Shown in pieces: positions 21,240-31,310 of a stretch of 64,000 bases of DNA. Source of the stretch: Anodontia alba (lineage: Eukaryota; Mollusca; Bivalvia; Lucinida; Lucinidae). Positions within the stretch are counted from its first letter, which is position 1. The number at the start of each line of letters is the position of its first letter. The notes under the pieces were generated by a model, which was given only the letters and a program-made list of their open reading frames with translations, was not told the origin of the DNA and ran no database searches. Made by a program: the position numbers and the translations under genes. Where the stretch lies: contig OZ024830.1 of assembly GCA_964016985.1 (NCBI GenBank), positions 81,004,817 to 81,068,816 on the forward strand. The letters run 5' to 3'.

Positions 21240-21930
21240 ACACTCTCCTTTAATTATGGGGAATACTACTATAAGGGAGGTAACTCAACATAAACATCTT
21301 GGACTCGTTTTCTCAAACGAAGCGACATGGACAAACCATATTGCTGGAATAGCGGCGAAAGCATGGAAAAGACTTGGCTGTTTAAGACGAAATAAATTTA
21401 GTTTGGGCAGATCCTCACTGGAACGAATGTTTATATCATTTGTTTGTCCTCTTTAGAATATGCTAATATAGTTTAGGGTAATTGTACAATAGAAAATAAG
21501 CGCATAGTAGAAAATATACAGTTGGAGGCTGCTCGAATAGTTACAGGTGGAACAAAGCTTTGTTCTATTCAAAGATTATATAACGAAACGAAATGGGAAA
21601 CTTTACAAAACATCGAAGTAAACATAAGCTGTACCAGCTATACAAAATAATTAATGGATTAACCCCAGATTATCATCAAGCTTATACCAGAAAGAGTCCA
21701 ACAATTATCAAGATACTCTCTTCGAAACTCACTAAACTTCTCTCTTCCAGTCTCACGTACTGTAACTTACTCTACTTTTTTTCTTCCATCTACTATAAGG
21801 GATTGGAATTCGCTCTCCACAGATCTACCAAAGATCATTCCACAAATCTACCACACAAGATTAAGACTTGAGTGCAGCTCCCCTTAACAATCATTTATAT
21901 AAAAAGAATCTTATTGATAACCCATATTGT
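21240..21930 (+). pseudogene. Non-LTR retrotransposon reverse transcriptase, C-terminal fragment
   Basis: The translation shows the end of a CR1/jockey-like ORF2: HKHLGLVFSNEATWTNHI, then AAKAWKRLGCLRR, LEYANIV and LEAARIVTGGTK, and after a frame change HKLYQLYKIINGLTPDY. The 3' part contains RLRLECSS and a Cys-rich NPYCTCG near 21,930. The coding sense is broken by a frameshift near 21,455, an in-frame TAG replacing the expected Trp codon near 21,475, and a further frameshift near 21,595. The catalytic palm (FADD box) and endonuclease are absent, so this is a 5'-truncated dead copy. The fragment sits between the presumed LINE tail at 20.96 kb and the Tc1 element. Confidence 0.8.
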
Positions 21931-21934
21931 ACGT

Positions 21935-22364
21935 GTGATTAATTAGAATCATCCATCCATTTTTTTCTTGCAGTGTTACAAAGACAATTTGCAAAGACAG
22001 CGTTACGTGGCCGTTATACCGTACCAGCTGACCCTCTCACTCCTTCTATACGGATCCCTGGTAAATCAGCGGCTGTAAACGACACGATTTTCAAGCAAAT
22101 TTAGCTCTATGTCATCTCTACGAGATGATTTGCATTCACGAATAGTGATGCCCAATAACTACATAGAAAAAAATTATTCGATCTACTATCATCAACAAAA
22201 AGCTATGTAATCAGACTGGCCTATGGATTGCAATCGTAAATCCTAGTCGAGACTTTCAGTCCTCGGGCGGGGCTGGGGAATGGGAAGGCCATGGAAGCGA
22301 CATCCGAACTTATCATCTATTATCATTGTATAAATATGTATACACATTGATCCTTTCATATCAA
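21935..22364. other. No gene seen
   Basis: Short non-coding interval between the LINE fragment and the TATG microsatellite. Confidence 0.5.
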
Positions 22365-22392
22365 TATGTATGTATGTATGTATGTATGTATA
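22365..22392. repeat. (TATG)n microsatellite
   Basis: Seven TATG units abut the left end of the Tc1-like element; the final TA is its target dinucleotide. Confidence 0.9.
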
Positions 22393-23989
22393 CTGAAAGG
22401 AAAAAGAAACGCAGGGTAGAGTTTTTTCCTTCTTATTTTAACCATTTTTTACGGTGTTTACTTTAGCCATACACTTTTACAGATTGTCCTGTGAATGTGA
22501 ACCGCGGGTATACGAGTCTTTGGTCGATGTGCTATCTACCCAGTGTGTGAAATCATTCAACCGTGCACTACACAGTGCATTGCACGGACAATACGGAAAG
22601 CCAAAATTTCGTGCAAAACAAGCATGTTTAAACCTTCAGCACAAGATTTCCTCACACCATTTGGTACACTTCAACGATACACAACGCTCTTCGATTCTTT
22701 TACCGATTTTTCTTTTCATTTTTACGCTACTTTGAACTTTTTTTCAATCATGGTACGATTGACTGATGTTCAGAGGGGTAGGGCAATTGCGTTGCTGATG
22801 GAGGGTCAGAGGCAACAGCAAGTTGCCAATCATTTTGGGGTTAACGTCTCAACAATTGAACGTCTTGTTAGACGTTTAAGGGAGACAGGGCATTTAGCAG
22901 ACCGACCGCGGTCTGGGCGTCCACGCGTGACGTCGCGACGTCAAGACAGGACAATCCGTCTGGCACATTTGCGGAATCGTCATCTCACTGCTACCGAAAC
23001 TGCCCTTAATACAGTAGGTACGCATAATCGACAAATTTCTCCGAAGACTGTTGGAAGTCGATTGCGTGAGATTGGTCTTTGAGCTCGTCGTCCATACGTT
23101 GGTCTACCTCTCACCCAGGCACGTAGGCTGCGTCGTATGGCGTGGTTGACGGCGCATGCGCCCAGGCTATTTCCGATGAGGCAGTGGAGACGAGTTCTTT
23201 TTACGGACGAGTCTAGGTTCACTCTCTATCGCGCAGATGGTTGACGTCGTGTGTACCGACGTCGCGGAGAACGCTTTGCCGACGCCTGTGTTGTCGAACG
23301 GGATCGGTTTGGGGGTGGCTCCGTTATGGTCTAGGGAGGCATTGCTCACGGGATAAAATCACAGTTGATTATTGTTGCGGGCAATATGACCGCAGTAAGG
23401 TATAGGGATGAGATCTTGCGTCCTTTTGCAGTCCCGCTTGTGCAACAACGTAATCTGATTCTGCAGCAGGACAATGCCCGACCACATGTTGCCCGAGTTT
23501 GTCAGGATTTCCTGGCAAACAATAACATCGCATCACTAGCATGGCCACCGTACAGTCCAGATTTGACCCCAATAGAGCACAAGTGGGATGAGCTGGACAG
23601 AATGGTTAGGAAGCGCCGAAATCCCCCCGCAAATCTCGCACAACTAAGGAATGCGTTGATCGATGAATGGAATAACATCCCGATGCGAACTGTCAATGCT
23701 TTAGTTAACTCTATCAAAAGGAGAATTAGGGCAGCAACGGCAGCAAGAGGGGGGCACACCCGATATTGATTTTCAGTTTGATTTTGATTTCAAGATTTGG
23801 GGGGTAGCTACCGATGGACTTCAATAACTCGAGACTTGTTGATCACAAACCAATGAAATTTGGAACTTTTGTTCCATACATGTACCGTTTTGTAATCATA
23901 GTAAAATATTTAACAAACTTTTTCAAACTTTTTCAAACTTGAATGAAATTTAGGAATAAAATTTACCCTGCGTTTCTTTTTCCTTTTAG
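22393..23989 (+). mobile_element. Tc1-like DNA transposon, near full length
   Basis: Left TIR CTGAAAGGAAAAAGAAACGC and right TIR inverted CTAAAAGGAAAAAGAAACGC, flanked by TA at 22,391-22,392 and 23,990-23,991. Length is 1,597 bp, the usual size for Tc1 elements. The left flank is a TATG array and the right flank a TA/TG array, so it landed in, or was followed by, TA-rich microsatellite DNA. Confidence 0.9.
22750..23769 (+). pseudogene. Tc1-like transposase (DD34E), inactivated by three stops
   Basis: One continuous reading frame of 339 codons starts at the ATG of MVRLTDVQRGRAIALL. The N-terminus carries the paired-type helix-turn-helix (residues ~1-110, with QVANHFGVNVSTIERLVRR). The catalytic domain shows TDESRF (first Asp), QQDNARPH (second Asp) and SPDLTPIEH (Glu), with 34 residues between the second Asp and the Glu, the Tc1 DD34E signature. 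Three in-frame stops (23,080 TGA, 23,242 TGA, 23,332 TAG) break it. Two fit CGA-to-TGA and one TGG-to-TAG decay. There is no frameshift, which argues for a fairly young insertion. Length matches the family norm of ~340 residues. Confidence 0.92.

Positions 23990-23991
<2 letters not shown>

Positions 23992-24054
<63 letters not shown>
23992..24054. repeat. (TA)n(TG)n microsatellite
   Basis: A short TA run followed by about 26 TG units immediately right of the Tc1-like element. Confidence 0.95.
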
Positions 24055-24055
<1 letters not shown>

Positions 24056-24159
24056 GATTATGAATGTATGTTTGTATTTCATAAAAAAAGAACAAATAAA
24101 TATTGTTTAAACCAAGTATTTTTTATTGATTATTATCATTTCATTTTTAACTGTTTTAT

Positions 24160-24235
24160 TTATATTTTTTTTATTATTACTATTTTTTTATTTTATTTTT
24201 TTTTTTTATTTTTGTTTTTTTTTTTTAGACTGAAG
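24160..24235. repeat. T-rich low-complexity tract
   Basis: Long T runs interrupted by single A or G bases. Confidence 0.85.
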
Positions 24236-24704
24236 TAATTTTTGTTTACTTGAAGAGTTTAGAGAACATGTATGATACTGTAAGTGAGTACCTGTTATCG
24301 TATTTACCACAAGTCTTCGGACACCTTAATTCCTTACCATACATATCCTAAAATTTGAACAAGCCCATCTTACCATCTGTTGTTTTGTCTAAAATATTGC
24401 TGGATGAGTGGCAAATAGTGTAGACCCTGATCTACCGCGTCTGATCTGGGTATATACTGTTTGCTACGGCCTCTCTTTAGTTTAAACATATTTTATTTTC
24501 AATTTAGTATATGTACAAAACATACAATGTCATAACACAACCAGGATTAGAACGGAAGCTTGTAGGCTTATTTTGTTCTCCTGAAACATGCACAACTGTA
24601 TATATACTGGCAGAAAAACTAATACAATTCTAATATTTACATGCGGTTACATAAAATGCATTACACGGCAGTTGTCAGTTTCTGGCGAAAGAATGTGCAC
24701 AATA

Positions 24705-24830
24705 CTGGTTAACCGCTTAGAGGACTAAGCCTGCCCAGTAAACGTGTGGTTAGGTAAACTGACCGCGCTCGACATGACCCCATTGGGTTGACTGGGCCGT
24801 AAAACCTCAACACAAACAAACCAAATGCAT
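24705..24830 (+). repeat. SINE 3'-body fragment
   Basis: ACCGCTTAGAGGACTAAGCC through GGGTTGACTGGGCCGTAAAA to CAACACAAACAAACC. It matches the minus-strand body of the SINEs at 10,345-10,670 and 49,843-50,160, and ends in a CAA-type tail. Confidence 0.6.
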
Positions 24831-24910
24831 TTCATGTTTGTTAAAACAGTTTAAATTCGCATTATATGTACTAAGAAAAATAAACTAACATGTAAGGAGT
24901 ATTCCGTAGA

Positions 24911-24940
<30 letters not shown>
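24911..24940. repeat. (AAT)n microsatellite
   Basis: Ten AAT units. Confidence 0.95.
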
Positions 24941-24941
<1 letters not shown>

Positions 24942-25287
24942 GTGATGGTACAATACTAGGTACAAAAAAAAAGTGAGAATAGAACTCAGAGGGTAGAACT
25001 AAGTAGGGGATACAGGGGAAAGTAGAAAAAAAGAGAATAGTTGCTCTGGAGGGTTACAGAGGGTGCTAGTAACTTCAAAATCGTTTTGTTGAATGTATGT
25101 ACCTTTTGCGCGGATTTGAATATTTCCATGTTGGTTTCAAAAGATATAGTTAAGTTCCGCTTTAGGAGTACATCTAATGTTATATCACAAAACTGTGAAA
25201 CTTTCCGAAATAGTTCCAGTCGATGTTCCTTGTAAAGCATACACTTTAGAAAGAAATGGTCCGCGTTTATATCTCCGCATATTTAGG

Positions 25288-25540
25288 ATAAATACGGTTT
25301 CAACTGCAACTTCAGTTTTCATGCCCCAAGTACTAGTTGTACATTTGTGCAGCGGGAGCTGGATTTCAGGTTTTCATTAACCCCTAGAGCGTCAGTCACA
25401 ACAGCAGAAGATAAAATTCTAAAATGTACTAGGTAAAAATTAGTAATGGACCGGGGACCGTGTTGGGTCATAACTTTACCATTTCTCAACAAAATTTCCT
25501 AAACCATGTATCAAGTGATTCAGGAGTTAAAGCTTGAAAT
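25288..25540 (+). repeat. Dispersed repeat, inverted relative to 31,885-32,105
   Basis: Shares CAACTTCAGTTTTCATGCCC, GGAGCTGGATTTCAGGTTTT, CATTAACCCCTAGAG and CTAAACCATGTATCAA with the reverse strand of 31,885-32,105. Both copies adjoin a family-A MITE. Confidence 0.75.
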
Positions 25541-26250
25541 GAATTTTTCCCACTCATTTTTCAGATACAGTTGAGTCTGGATTCAGAGGCTGCAGATTCA
25601 CCCAGGCGTCACTAAACAAAACATGCAAAATCCGTTCTATGACCGCCCGACACGGCACTAACACCAGCTGTAGTGAAGAGAGATAAATACATTCTAAAAG
25701 AATGTCCCTTGAGAGCAATGAACACACTCATAGAACTGAAAAGACCTGAAGACAGAGCCTGGTTTTTGTGGTGAATTTGTCTGTGGGTTTCTTAATGCTG
25801 GTTTCTCAGAGGGATTCGGAAAGGTTGTCGCTCGTCGCAGGGAGACAGGTTGCAGAAGGGGCGGTCTGCGGCGAACTGTTAACCCAATTATGGTTGATAA
25901 CATCGCTTGTCTCTTAGACTGCAGGACGGTGAGTCGACCCTCGGACTGGGTGGCGGCTGCATCCTCGGTCTGTTTCGGAGGTTGGTCCTTGTTTGTCGAT
26001 GTAGTGGATCTTATTTGTTCATCACCTTTTCTTCTTCTTTTTGCCTCGTGGGTGGGTGGGGCGTGGGGCCGACGTTTCGGGACTTTGGCCTTTCCTGGGT
26101 TACTTCATTTATATTATTGTTTTATTATTATATTACTATTAAACAGTATAAATTCAGATCAACCATAGAAGTGTCACAATTTGATAAAAGCCTTGCAGTA
26201 TCATATTCGATAAAAACTATGCATAATCATACCTACAGCATGCAATGAAT
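25541..26250. other. Non-coding, includes a fragment of the large unit
   Basis: 25,875-25,990 (TTAACCCAATTATGGTTGAT, then GACGGTGAGTCGACCCTCGG) matches 54,153-54,260 and the inverse of 15,600-15,725. Overlapping open frames across 25,890-26,250 disagree with one another and resemble no family I know, so I do not call a gene. Confidence 0.5.
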
Positions 26251-26254
26251 CTGT

Positions 26255-26322
26255 AAGCGAACAGCGAAGATCCTGGCCAGACTACGTTGATGCGTAGTCT
26301 GATCTGAGACTTTGCTCTCCGA
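26255..26322. repeat. Core-3 palindromic element
   Basis: AGCGAACAGCGAAGATCCTG, with hairpin arms CCAGACTACG and CGTAGTCTGATC, closing in CTTTGCTCTCCG. Related to 61,130-61,200. Confidence 0.5.
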
Positions 26323-26355
26323 TTATGTCCCAAAACCATATTTTCAAACTATGCA

Positions 26356-26590
26356 GCTCAATTCAAATAAACTGTATCCAAACATGCCAGTCTCCAAATT
26401 CATTAAAAAGCTGGGCAACAATACGTATCTGAGTGGCCTAGCTCCTGGTTCCACTGGAGTGGACCCGTACAACTGCACGATCCACAGTAAAGCTATCCGA
26501 AAGGAGGACTTACGAGGACTGCCGTATAATCCCCATGTAATTTTCAATAGGGCCTTGTTAAGCGACGCAAGGCTGCTTGACCCTTCGTAA
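26356..26590 (+). CDS. Candidate terminal exon of an unidentified small protein
   Basis: An open stretch of 77 codons follows a possible splice acceptor (TTTTCAAACTATGCAG, ending 26,355) and ends in TAA at 26,588. It begins LNSNKLYPNMPVSKFIKKLG and ends NRALLSDARLLDPS. Composition is closer to coding DNA than its flanks: higher GC, no low complexity, and a mix of Asn, Tyr, Pro and Leu. Pro/Tyr/Asn-rich short proteins of this style occur among ciliary microtubule inner proteins, but I do not recognise a specific family and assign no function. An upstream in-frame ATG at 26,351 overlaps the putative acceptor. No 5' exon was identified, and the preceding bases belong to a MITE. It could equally be a chance frame. 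Confidence 0.3.
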
Positions 26591-26748
26591 ATATTAAAAA
26601 AAAAATCCCGGAATTGACTGAATGATTACAAAGGATTAGAAATTATAAACTACGCTATAGTGAAGTACTGGGAGACGTTTTGCGGCTGCCACATAGCACT
26701 TACACTAATAACACCATACCATGTTAAGGACTTATGTGTATAAATATT

Positions 26749-27025
26749 CATCACGAAAACACACCTGTATGATTTTGACCCCCTTAAACCCCACTTTTAT
26801 ATAGTAAAACTGTGGTTTACAGAGGCATATACATCATTTTTCTTATTTTGCTAAAAAAACATAGTGTGGGTACTCATTAGAACCGCCTCGCCGAGGCGGT
26901 TCTAACGAGTACCCACAATCTATGTTTTGAGAAAAAATATGAAAAATAACAGAAATTTTTATCTGAAATTTTCCTTTTTGGTTGTAAAGTTTTCAGTATA
27001 TTCGAATAGGCGTGTTTTCGTAATG
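26749..27025. mobile_element. Family D MITE, copy 2
   Basis: Ends CATCACGAAAACACACC and, inverted, CATTACGAAAACACGCC. The central hairpin around 26,857-26,926 contains GTACTCATTAGAACCGCCTC and its complement. Confidence 0.85.
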
Positions 27026-27039
27026 AATGGGTAAAATAT

Positions 27040-27285
27040 GGTAACAAATTAACGTTTAATAGAAATGCGTGACCCGCCTTACAATAAACCCCCTATCTTA
27101 TGATATCACATTATCAATTTTGCGATTTCAAAATTCAAGTTTCTGCTATCACAAGATTAGGGCTATTTTGTGATATTACATGGTCAATTTTCTGATTTTC
27201 TGACCACAGGAAATAATTTTGATCTCGGTTCAATCAAAATGACATTTAGCAATTATTTTGATTTGATCTTGTTAACATTTTTACT
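27040..27285. other. No gene seen
   Basis: Weak direct similarity within the block (TTATGATATCACATTATCAATTTT near 27,099 and GTGATATTACATGGTCAATTTT near 27,172, ~74 bases apart), followed by AT-rich DNA. Confidence 0.4.
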
Positions 27286-27292
27286 ATTTGTA

Positions 27293-27562
27293 TACCGTAT
27301 TTATCCTATATATTCGGACAAACGGGCCTAAGCAAATGGTGCATACCCAGATCCGACGCCGTGTTTGGACAGACAGACCTGCGCAAACAGTGTACGCCCA
27401 GATCAGACGCCGCAGAACGCAGCGTTTGATCTGGGCATACACTGTTTGTCACTTATCCAGCAGTAGTTTAGGCATTTCATCAGGTAGCAAAACGGACTAG
27501 CTCAAGTTTTAGGACAAGTATAGTAAAAGATCAGGTGTCAGAATAATAGGGTAAATACGGTA
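27293..27562 (+). mobile_element. Family-A MITE with duplicated left part
   Basis: Left end ACCGTATTTATCCTATATAT, right end AATAGGGTAAATACGGT. The segment GGACAGACAGACCTGCGC plus CAGATCAGACGCCG appears twice in tandem before the hairpin closes with CGTTTGATCTGGGCATACAC. Confidence 0.7.
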
Positions 27563-27589
27563 GGCACCGAAAACAGGTTTCCTCATGTT

Positions 27590-28075
27590 AAGGCGCATAT
27601 ATTACTACCGATGACAGTCAAATTATTTTGAAACCAGTCGTCATAAACTGCTTATTTTCCTAGTATTGTCCGGGGTAGTTCCGTGTTTGCTAACCCTCGT
27701 CCCTACATTGGACGTATACGCCAGTCATATAAATAGTCGGACTATTGATTCTATATTTAGACGGGAAAATCCCCAAATTCAATTTCAGGGTAGATAACTA
27801 ATGGGAATTCCAAGCTATTTTATTATGTCCCTTCGATAGCTTGCTCTCAGTAAGCATGCGCAATCCATAAATGATCTAAATTTAGAAAACATCTCTGTAA
27901 TTACTATCTGCTCAGGAAACGTTTCTATATTGACAAAAAGGCTCAAATGGACCCGAATCACTCCGTACACGTTTTTAGTATGTTGGTGTTTTAAATGTCT
28001 TGTCGACAATACTTCGGCCATTTTAGGACATAGAGAACGTGCTAGAGTGAACATCGCTCAAGCATGAGACGAATT
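27590..28075 (+). repeat. Sub-block beta of the large unit
   Basis: Contains CCAGTCGTCATAAACTGC, ACATTGGACGTATACGCCAG, ATTTAGACGGGAAAATCCCC and TTCAGGGTAGATAACTAATG. Colinear with 33,765-34,250. Confidence 0.75.
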
Positions 28076-28084
28076 CTCATGATC

Positions 28085-29335
28085 ACACTTACTCTGAAAC
28101 AGACATGAGCAAGCAGTGAAGATCCAGATCAGACGCCACAGAACGCTGCAACTCATCCAGCAGTTTTTGTCAAATGATCTGGTTAAAACTTTAGAGGTTA
28201 AGTAAAGTTAGTTGTCCCCATATTTAGGATAAATACATCGGTTTGCAATAAGATCTAGTTGAACGTATGTCGCTAAAAGGTTTATATCGTATTTTATATC
28301 GTATTTATCCTAAGTAGTCGGACATACAGGCCTGAGTAAACAGTGTAGACACGGATCGGACGCCGCAGAATACTGTTTGACATTCGTCAAACAGTTCATC
28401 ACGAAAACATGCCTATATAATGTTGACCCCCTTAAACCCCACTTTTATATAGTAAACCTGGGGTTTACAGGGGTATACATTATTTTTCTTATTTCTGCCC
28501 AAAAACATAGATTGTGGATACTCGTTAGAACCGCCTCGCCGAGGCGGTTCTAACGAGTACCCACAATCTATGTTTTGAGCAGAAATATGAAAAATATCAG
28601 AAATTCTATTTGAAAATTTTCATTTTTTGATGGTAAAATTTTCAGTATATTTGAATAGGTGTGTTTTCGTAATGTTAGACTATCCATAGGTAGTAAAATG
28701 TCATTGTGCAAATCTTAGGATAAGTATTGTAAAGAGTTAAGGTGTCCACATGTGTAGGGTAAATATGCTGTTACTTGCAGACAAGCATGAACAAACAATG
28801 TAGACCCAGATCAGACGACGCAAAACACGGCATCTGAACAGAGTCTACAGTGTTTGCTAATTATTCAGCAGTTATTCACGAAGTAAAATCGAATTGTTAA
28901 ATTTCGGCCAAATTGCGTAAGGAATTACGGTATCCTAATATTTAGGGGCCACAAATACGACATACAAACGGACAGACCTGAATAACCAGGGCAGACCAAA
29001 ATCAGACGTCGAAGAACACACTGTCTGTTCAGAGCCTGCACTGTTTGGCAATCATACAGAATTTTTAAACACATCTACTGATAGTAAAATGGAGTTGTTC
29101 TAATTTTCGGACAATTTTGGTAAACTGTTAAGGTATCAAATATTTAGGGCAAAGACGGTATTAAATGCAGACATGCCTAAACAAGCAGTTTATCACAGAC
29201 CATACGTGGCAGAACGTGGTGTCTGATCAAGATCTATACTGTTTGCCACTCATCCAGCAGTTTTTAGACACGTCTGCAATCAATTAGAGTTGTTCAAATT
29301 TTAGATCAAGTATGGTAAACAGTAAATATATCGTT
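28085..29335 (+). repeat. Tandem cluster of family-A MITEs
   Basis: Successive copies at 28,085-28,235, 28,288-28,768 (split by family D copy 3), 28,770-28,960, 28,960-29,160 and 29,160-29,335. Adjacent copies share or abut their terminal TTTAGGG(T/C)AAA motifs, giving a ~195-base period. Each retains a diverged hairpin such as AATGTAGACCCAGATCAGAC. Confidence 0.65.
28397..28674. mobile_element. Family D MITE, copy 3, nested in family A
   Basis: Ends CATCACGAAAACATGCC and, inverted, CATTACGAAAACACACC. The hairpin arms at about 28,504-28,576 are almost perfect and contain GTTAGAACCGCCTCG. Left flank ACAGTT and right flank TTAGAC rejoin to the family-A sequence CAGTTTTAGAC, showing a clean insertion. 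Confidence 0.85.
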
Positions 29336-29339
29336 TCTT

Positions 29340-29740
29340 GCACAACAGATAAGGAAAGCTTGGTTTTTACCCTGGGATAAATTCTTATTCTACCCTGGTT
29401 ATCGTAACTAGGGTAAGATACAAATCCAGATTTCTAACGTGTTTTGATATACACTAGTTGAACAGGACGTCATGTACGCCATCGTTAAAGGCGTCTTTAC
29501 ACTATAACCAATTGAGGTGACGTACCGTAAACGAATAGCAAAAATTTGACAAAGCCGAAGACGCACAAATACGCATAAAAAAAAGACGAATGTGTACATT
29601 GGGGCTCAATATAACGAACTACATAATAATGAACCAGAGCGAATGCGAAACGAAATTCAATAAATGCAAACGACCTCTCAACGTGTTGTGCGTACTCTCT
29701 GCGTGCGCTCTGCGTATTGTGTGCATATTCGAACCGATCA
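29340..29740. other. No gene seen upstream of the 29.8 kb unit
   Basis: Mixed-composition non-coding DNA with a small inverted pair (TTTACCCTGGGATAA and TTATTCTACCCTGGTTATCG). Probably promoter-proximal sequence of the following transcription unit. Confidence 0.4.
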
Positions 29741-29761
29741 CGTGACCTACAGGTATATAAA
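29739..29761 (+). promoter_or_regulatory. Core promoter: E-box and TATA box
   Basis: CACGTG at 29,739-29,744 and TATATAAA at 29,754-29,761. A start about 30 bases downstream would fall at 29,785-29,792, just where the sequence repeated at 31,195 begins. Confidence 0.5.
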
Positions 29762-29784
29762 CCATTTGCTTCACCTCTACAGCT

Positions 29785-30761
29785 ATGTCTCTGTTGACTC
29801 AGTTGCCTGGTAGCGTTAAAATTCTGAATAGAAAGAAGATCGACAGATCATCATATCATTCGACCTTCGACCTCCGAAGAGTCAACAACTAACGATTCCG
29901 TCTGTATTGTTGAATGCACTGAAAGAATTCAACTTTGTTGGAACTCCACTATGGAGATTATCCGACGGAAAGGACTTAGTTCGCGTTGAACTAACCTTTC
30001 ATAAGAACCAACCAACTTCAAGATACTTCAAGAAGAGGGCCGAAAGCAGAAGGCAGCATGCACCCTCTGCTAGTGAGTGGCCTTGCCAGCTCACAGCTGT
30101 TAGAAGACCGCCTGCAAGCCTACAGCCTACGCCGGAGAAGGAGACATCACCACCAGCCGTACAGACACTGCAGACATCAACACCTTCCACCGTCAGAGAT
30201 CACACTATCACCGATCATCATGCGACCAACAACACCACCTCCTTCTCCAGATTCTCCGCCTACAAAAAAGCCAAGGATCAAGTCGCCGAAGTACACGAGA
30301 AGACACCGACACAGTACTTCCATGACAAAATGGAAAATAAATATCCCATTCTCGAGAAGTACGATCTCCAGGACGTCCACGCCACCACATACAAGGTCAT
30401 CGTGAAAGCCACAAGACAGCCCAGAGACGACGAAGAAATCAACATCAATCTTCCGGCCTTCTTCGTCTACCACCGAGAGAACAAGCATTGGTTAATCATC
30501 AAGGGGCCTACAAGAAAGTTTTACAATGACTCATGGTATAGCAACATCGAGATGCTGAAAGGGGCAACCGGCGTTCAACAGACCAGCACAGCGTATTGGT
30601 ACGAAGTCCTGGAAGAATCTTGTCGGCATTCCTTAGGGGAAGGTGGAGGACCACCACTACTTCGGCTCGTGCTGCCAAGTTACCTTGGCAAGACTTACCC
30701 TAAGTATGTCAACTGGCGGCACGCAGACCTGGGTGAGGACATCCAACAGGTTCTAGGGTGA
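29785..30761 (+). CDS. Unrecognised protein of a short transcription unit, probably TE-derived, frameshifted near its start
   Basis: The main open frame runs from 29,832 to the TAG-type stop at 30,761 but has no early in-frame ATG. An ATG at 29,785 opens another frame (MSLLTQLPGSVKILNRKK, continuing to a TAA at 29,890), and both frames pass FDLR near 29,860. So the original start is probably 29,785 with one indel at about 29,865-29,880. Visible segments: TPLWRLSDGKDLVRVELTFH, a basic SRYFKKRAESRR, a Pro/Thr/Ser-rich linker (~residues 85-135), then a compact region with INLPAFFVYHRENKHWLII and TAYWYEVLEESC. No zinc knuckle, protease, RT or transposase motif is seen. A gag- or ORF1-like role is a guess. 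It is bounded by TATATAAA at 29,754 and AATAAA at 30,983. The reading frame ends inside a 25-bp minisatellite. Confidence 0.45.
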
Positions 30762-30876
30762 GGACACTCTCTCGGCTCCTGGGTGAAGACACCTTCTCTG
30801 CTCCTGGGAGAGGACACCCTCTCGACCTCTGGGTGAGGACACCCTCTCGGCTCCTGGGTGAGGACACCCACCTTGT
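30728..30876 (+). repeat. 25-bp minisatellite, about six copies
   Basis: Unit CTGGGTGAGGACACCCTCTC plus five bases (GGCTC type). Starts at 30,731, 30,756, 30,781, 30,806, 30,831 and 30,856. It overlaps the C-terminal codons of the upstream frame, so the annotated stop may be created by the repeat. Confidence 0.85.
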
Positions 30877-30982
30877 ATCCTCTCCGGCCTCCGACATGTA
30901 GCTAGCGAGTTTATCTTACTCTCGACTCGAGCTGTGTGCCTAATGCATTATGCAGTCAGTATTGACACACATTAGGTACAAG

Positions 30983-30988
30983 AATAAA
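30983..30988 (+). terminator. Polyadenylation signal AATAAA
   Basis: AATAAA about 220 bases after the stop of the 29.8-30.8 kb frame. It is the first canonical hexamer downstream. Confidence 0.45.
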
Positions 30989-31194
30989 AGCTGAAACTTT
31001 TCGGCCGACAGTCAAAATTCTGCAACTTACATGCTGGACTACTAACTCACGCACGAGGTCTGGACATGCCCGCACCGTGTCTGGACGTGCACGCATCCCA
31101 TGTCTAGGCGAAGTGACCTAGTTATGAATTATAACTAGCCACCGTTTCAAGAAAACCCAGTAGTCCAGTAAAACTAACCCGGATTTTCCGGCGC

Positions 31195-31310
31195 TGCCTC
31201 TATGTGACTCAATTGCCTGGTAGCGTTAACAATCTAGATAGATTGATCGACAGATCGTCTTCTAGCCTCTATTTAGGTATGCAATGCACTTTCAGTTTGG
31301 TTGGAATGTG
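31195..31310 (+). repeat. Second, diverged copy of the 29,785 leader
   Basis: TGACTCAATTGCCTGGTAGC, then GATCGACAGATCGTC and GCAATGCACTTTCAG, matches 29,797-29,935. It has no following homologue of the main frame. It could be a terminal repeat (R-like) of one element, or the start of a second degraded copy. Confidence 0.5.

Larger units (their letters stand above)
24297..25288 (-). repeat. Family-A MITE split by a ~780 bp insertion
   Basis: 24,297-24,475 matches the right part of family A in reverse (CGTATTTACCACAAGTCTTC, then TGTAGACCCTGATC). The missing terminus (TATTTAGGATAAATACGGT) reappears at 25,266-25,285. The intervening DNA includes a SINE 3' fragment (24,705-24,830) and an AAT array (24,911-24,940). 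The uninterrupted counterpart is at 32,105-32,310 on +. Confidence 0.6.

Noticed and set aside
25890..26250. Overlapping 92- and 113-codon frames
   Set aside because: The region is a fragment of the large non-coding unit (matches 54.15-54.26 kb), where the frames are not kept.
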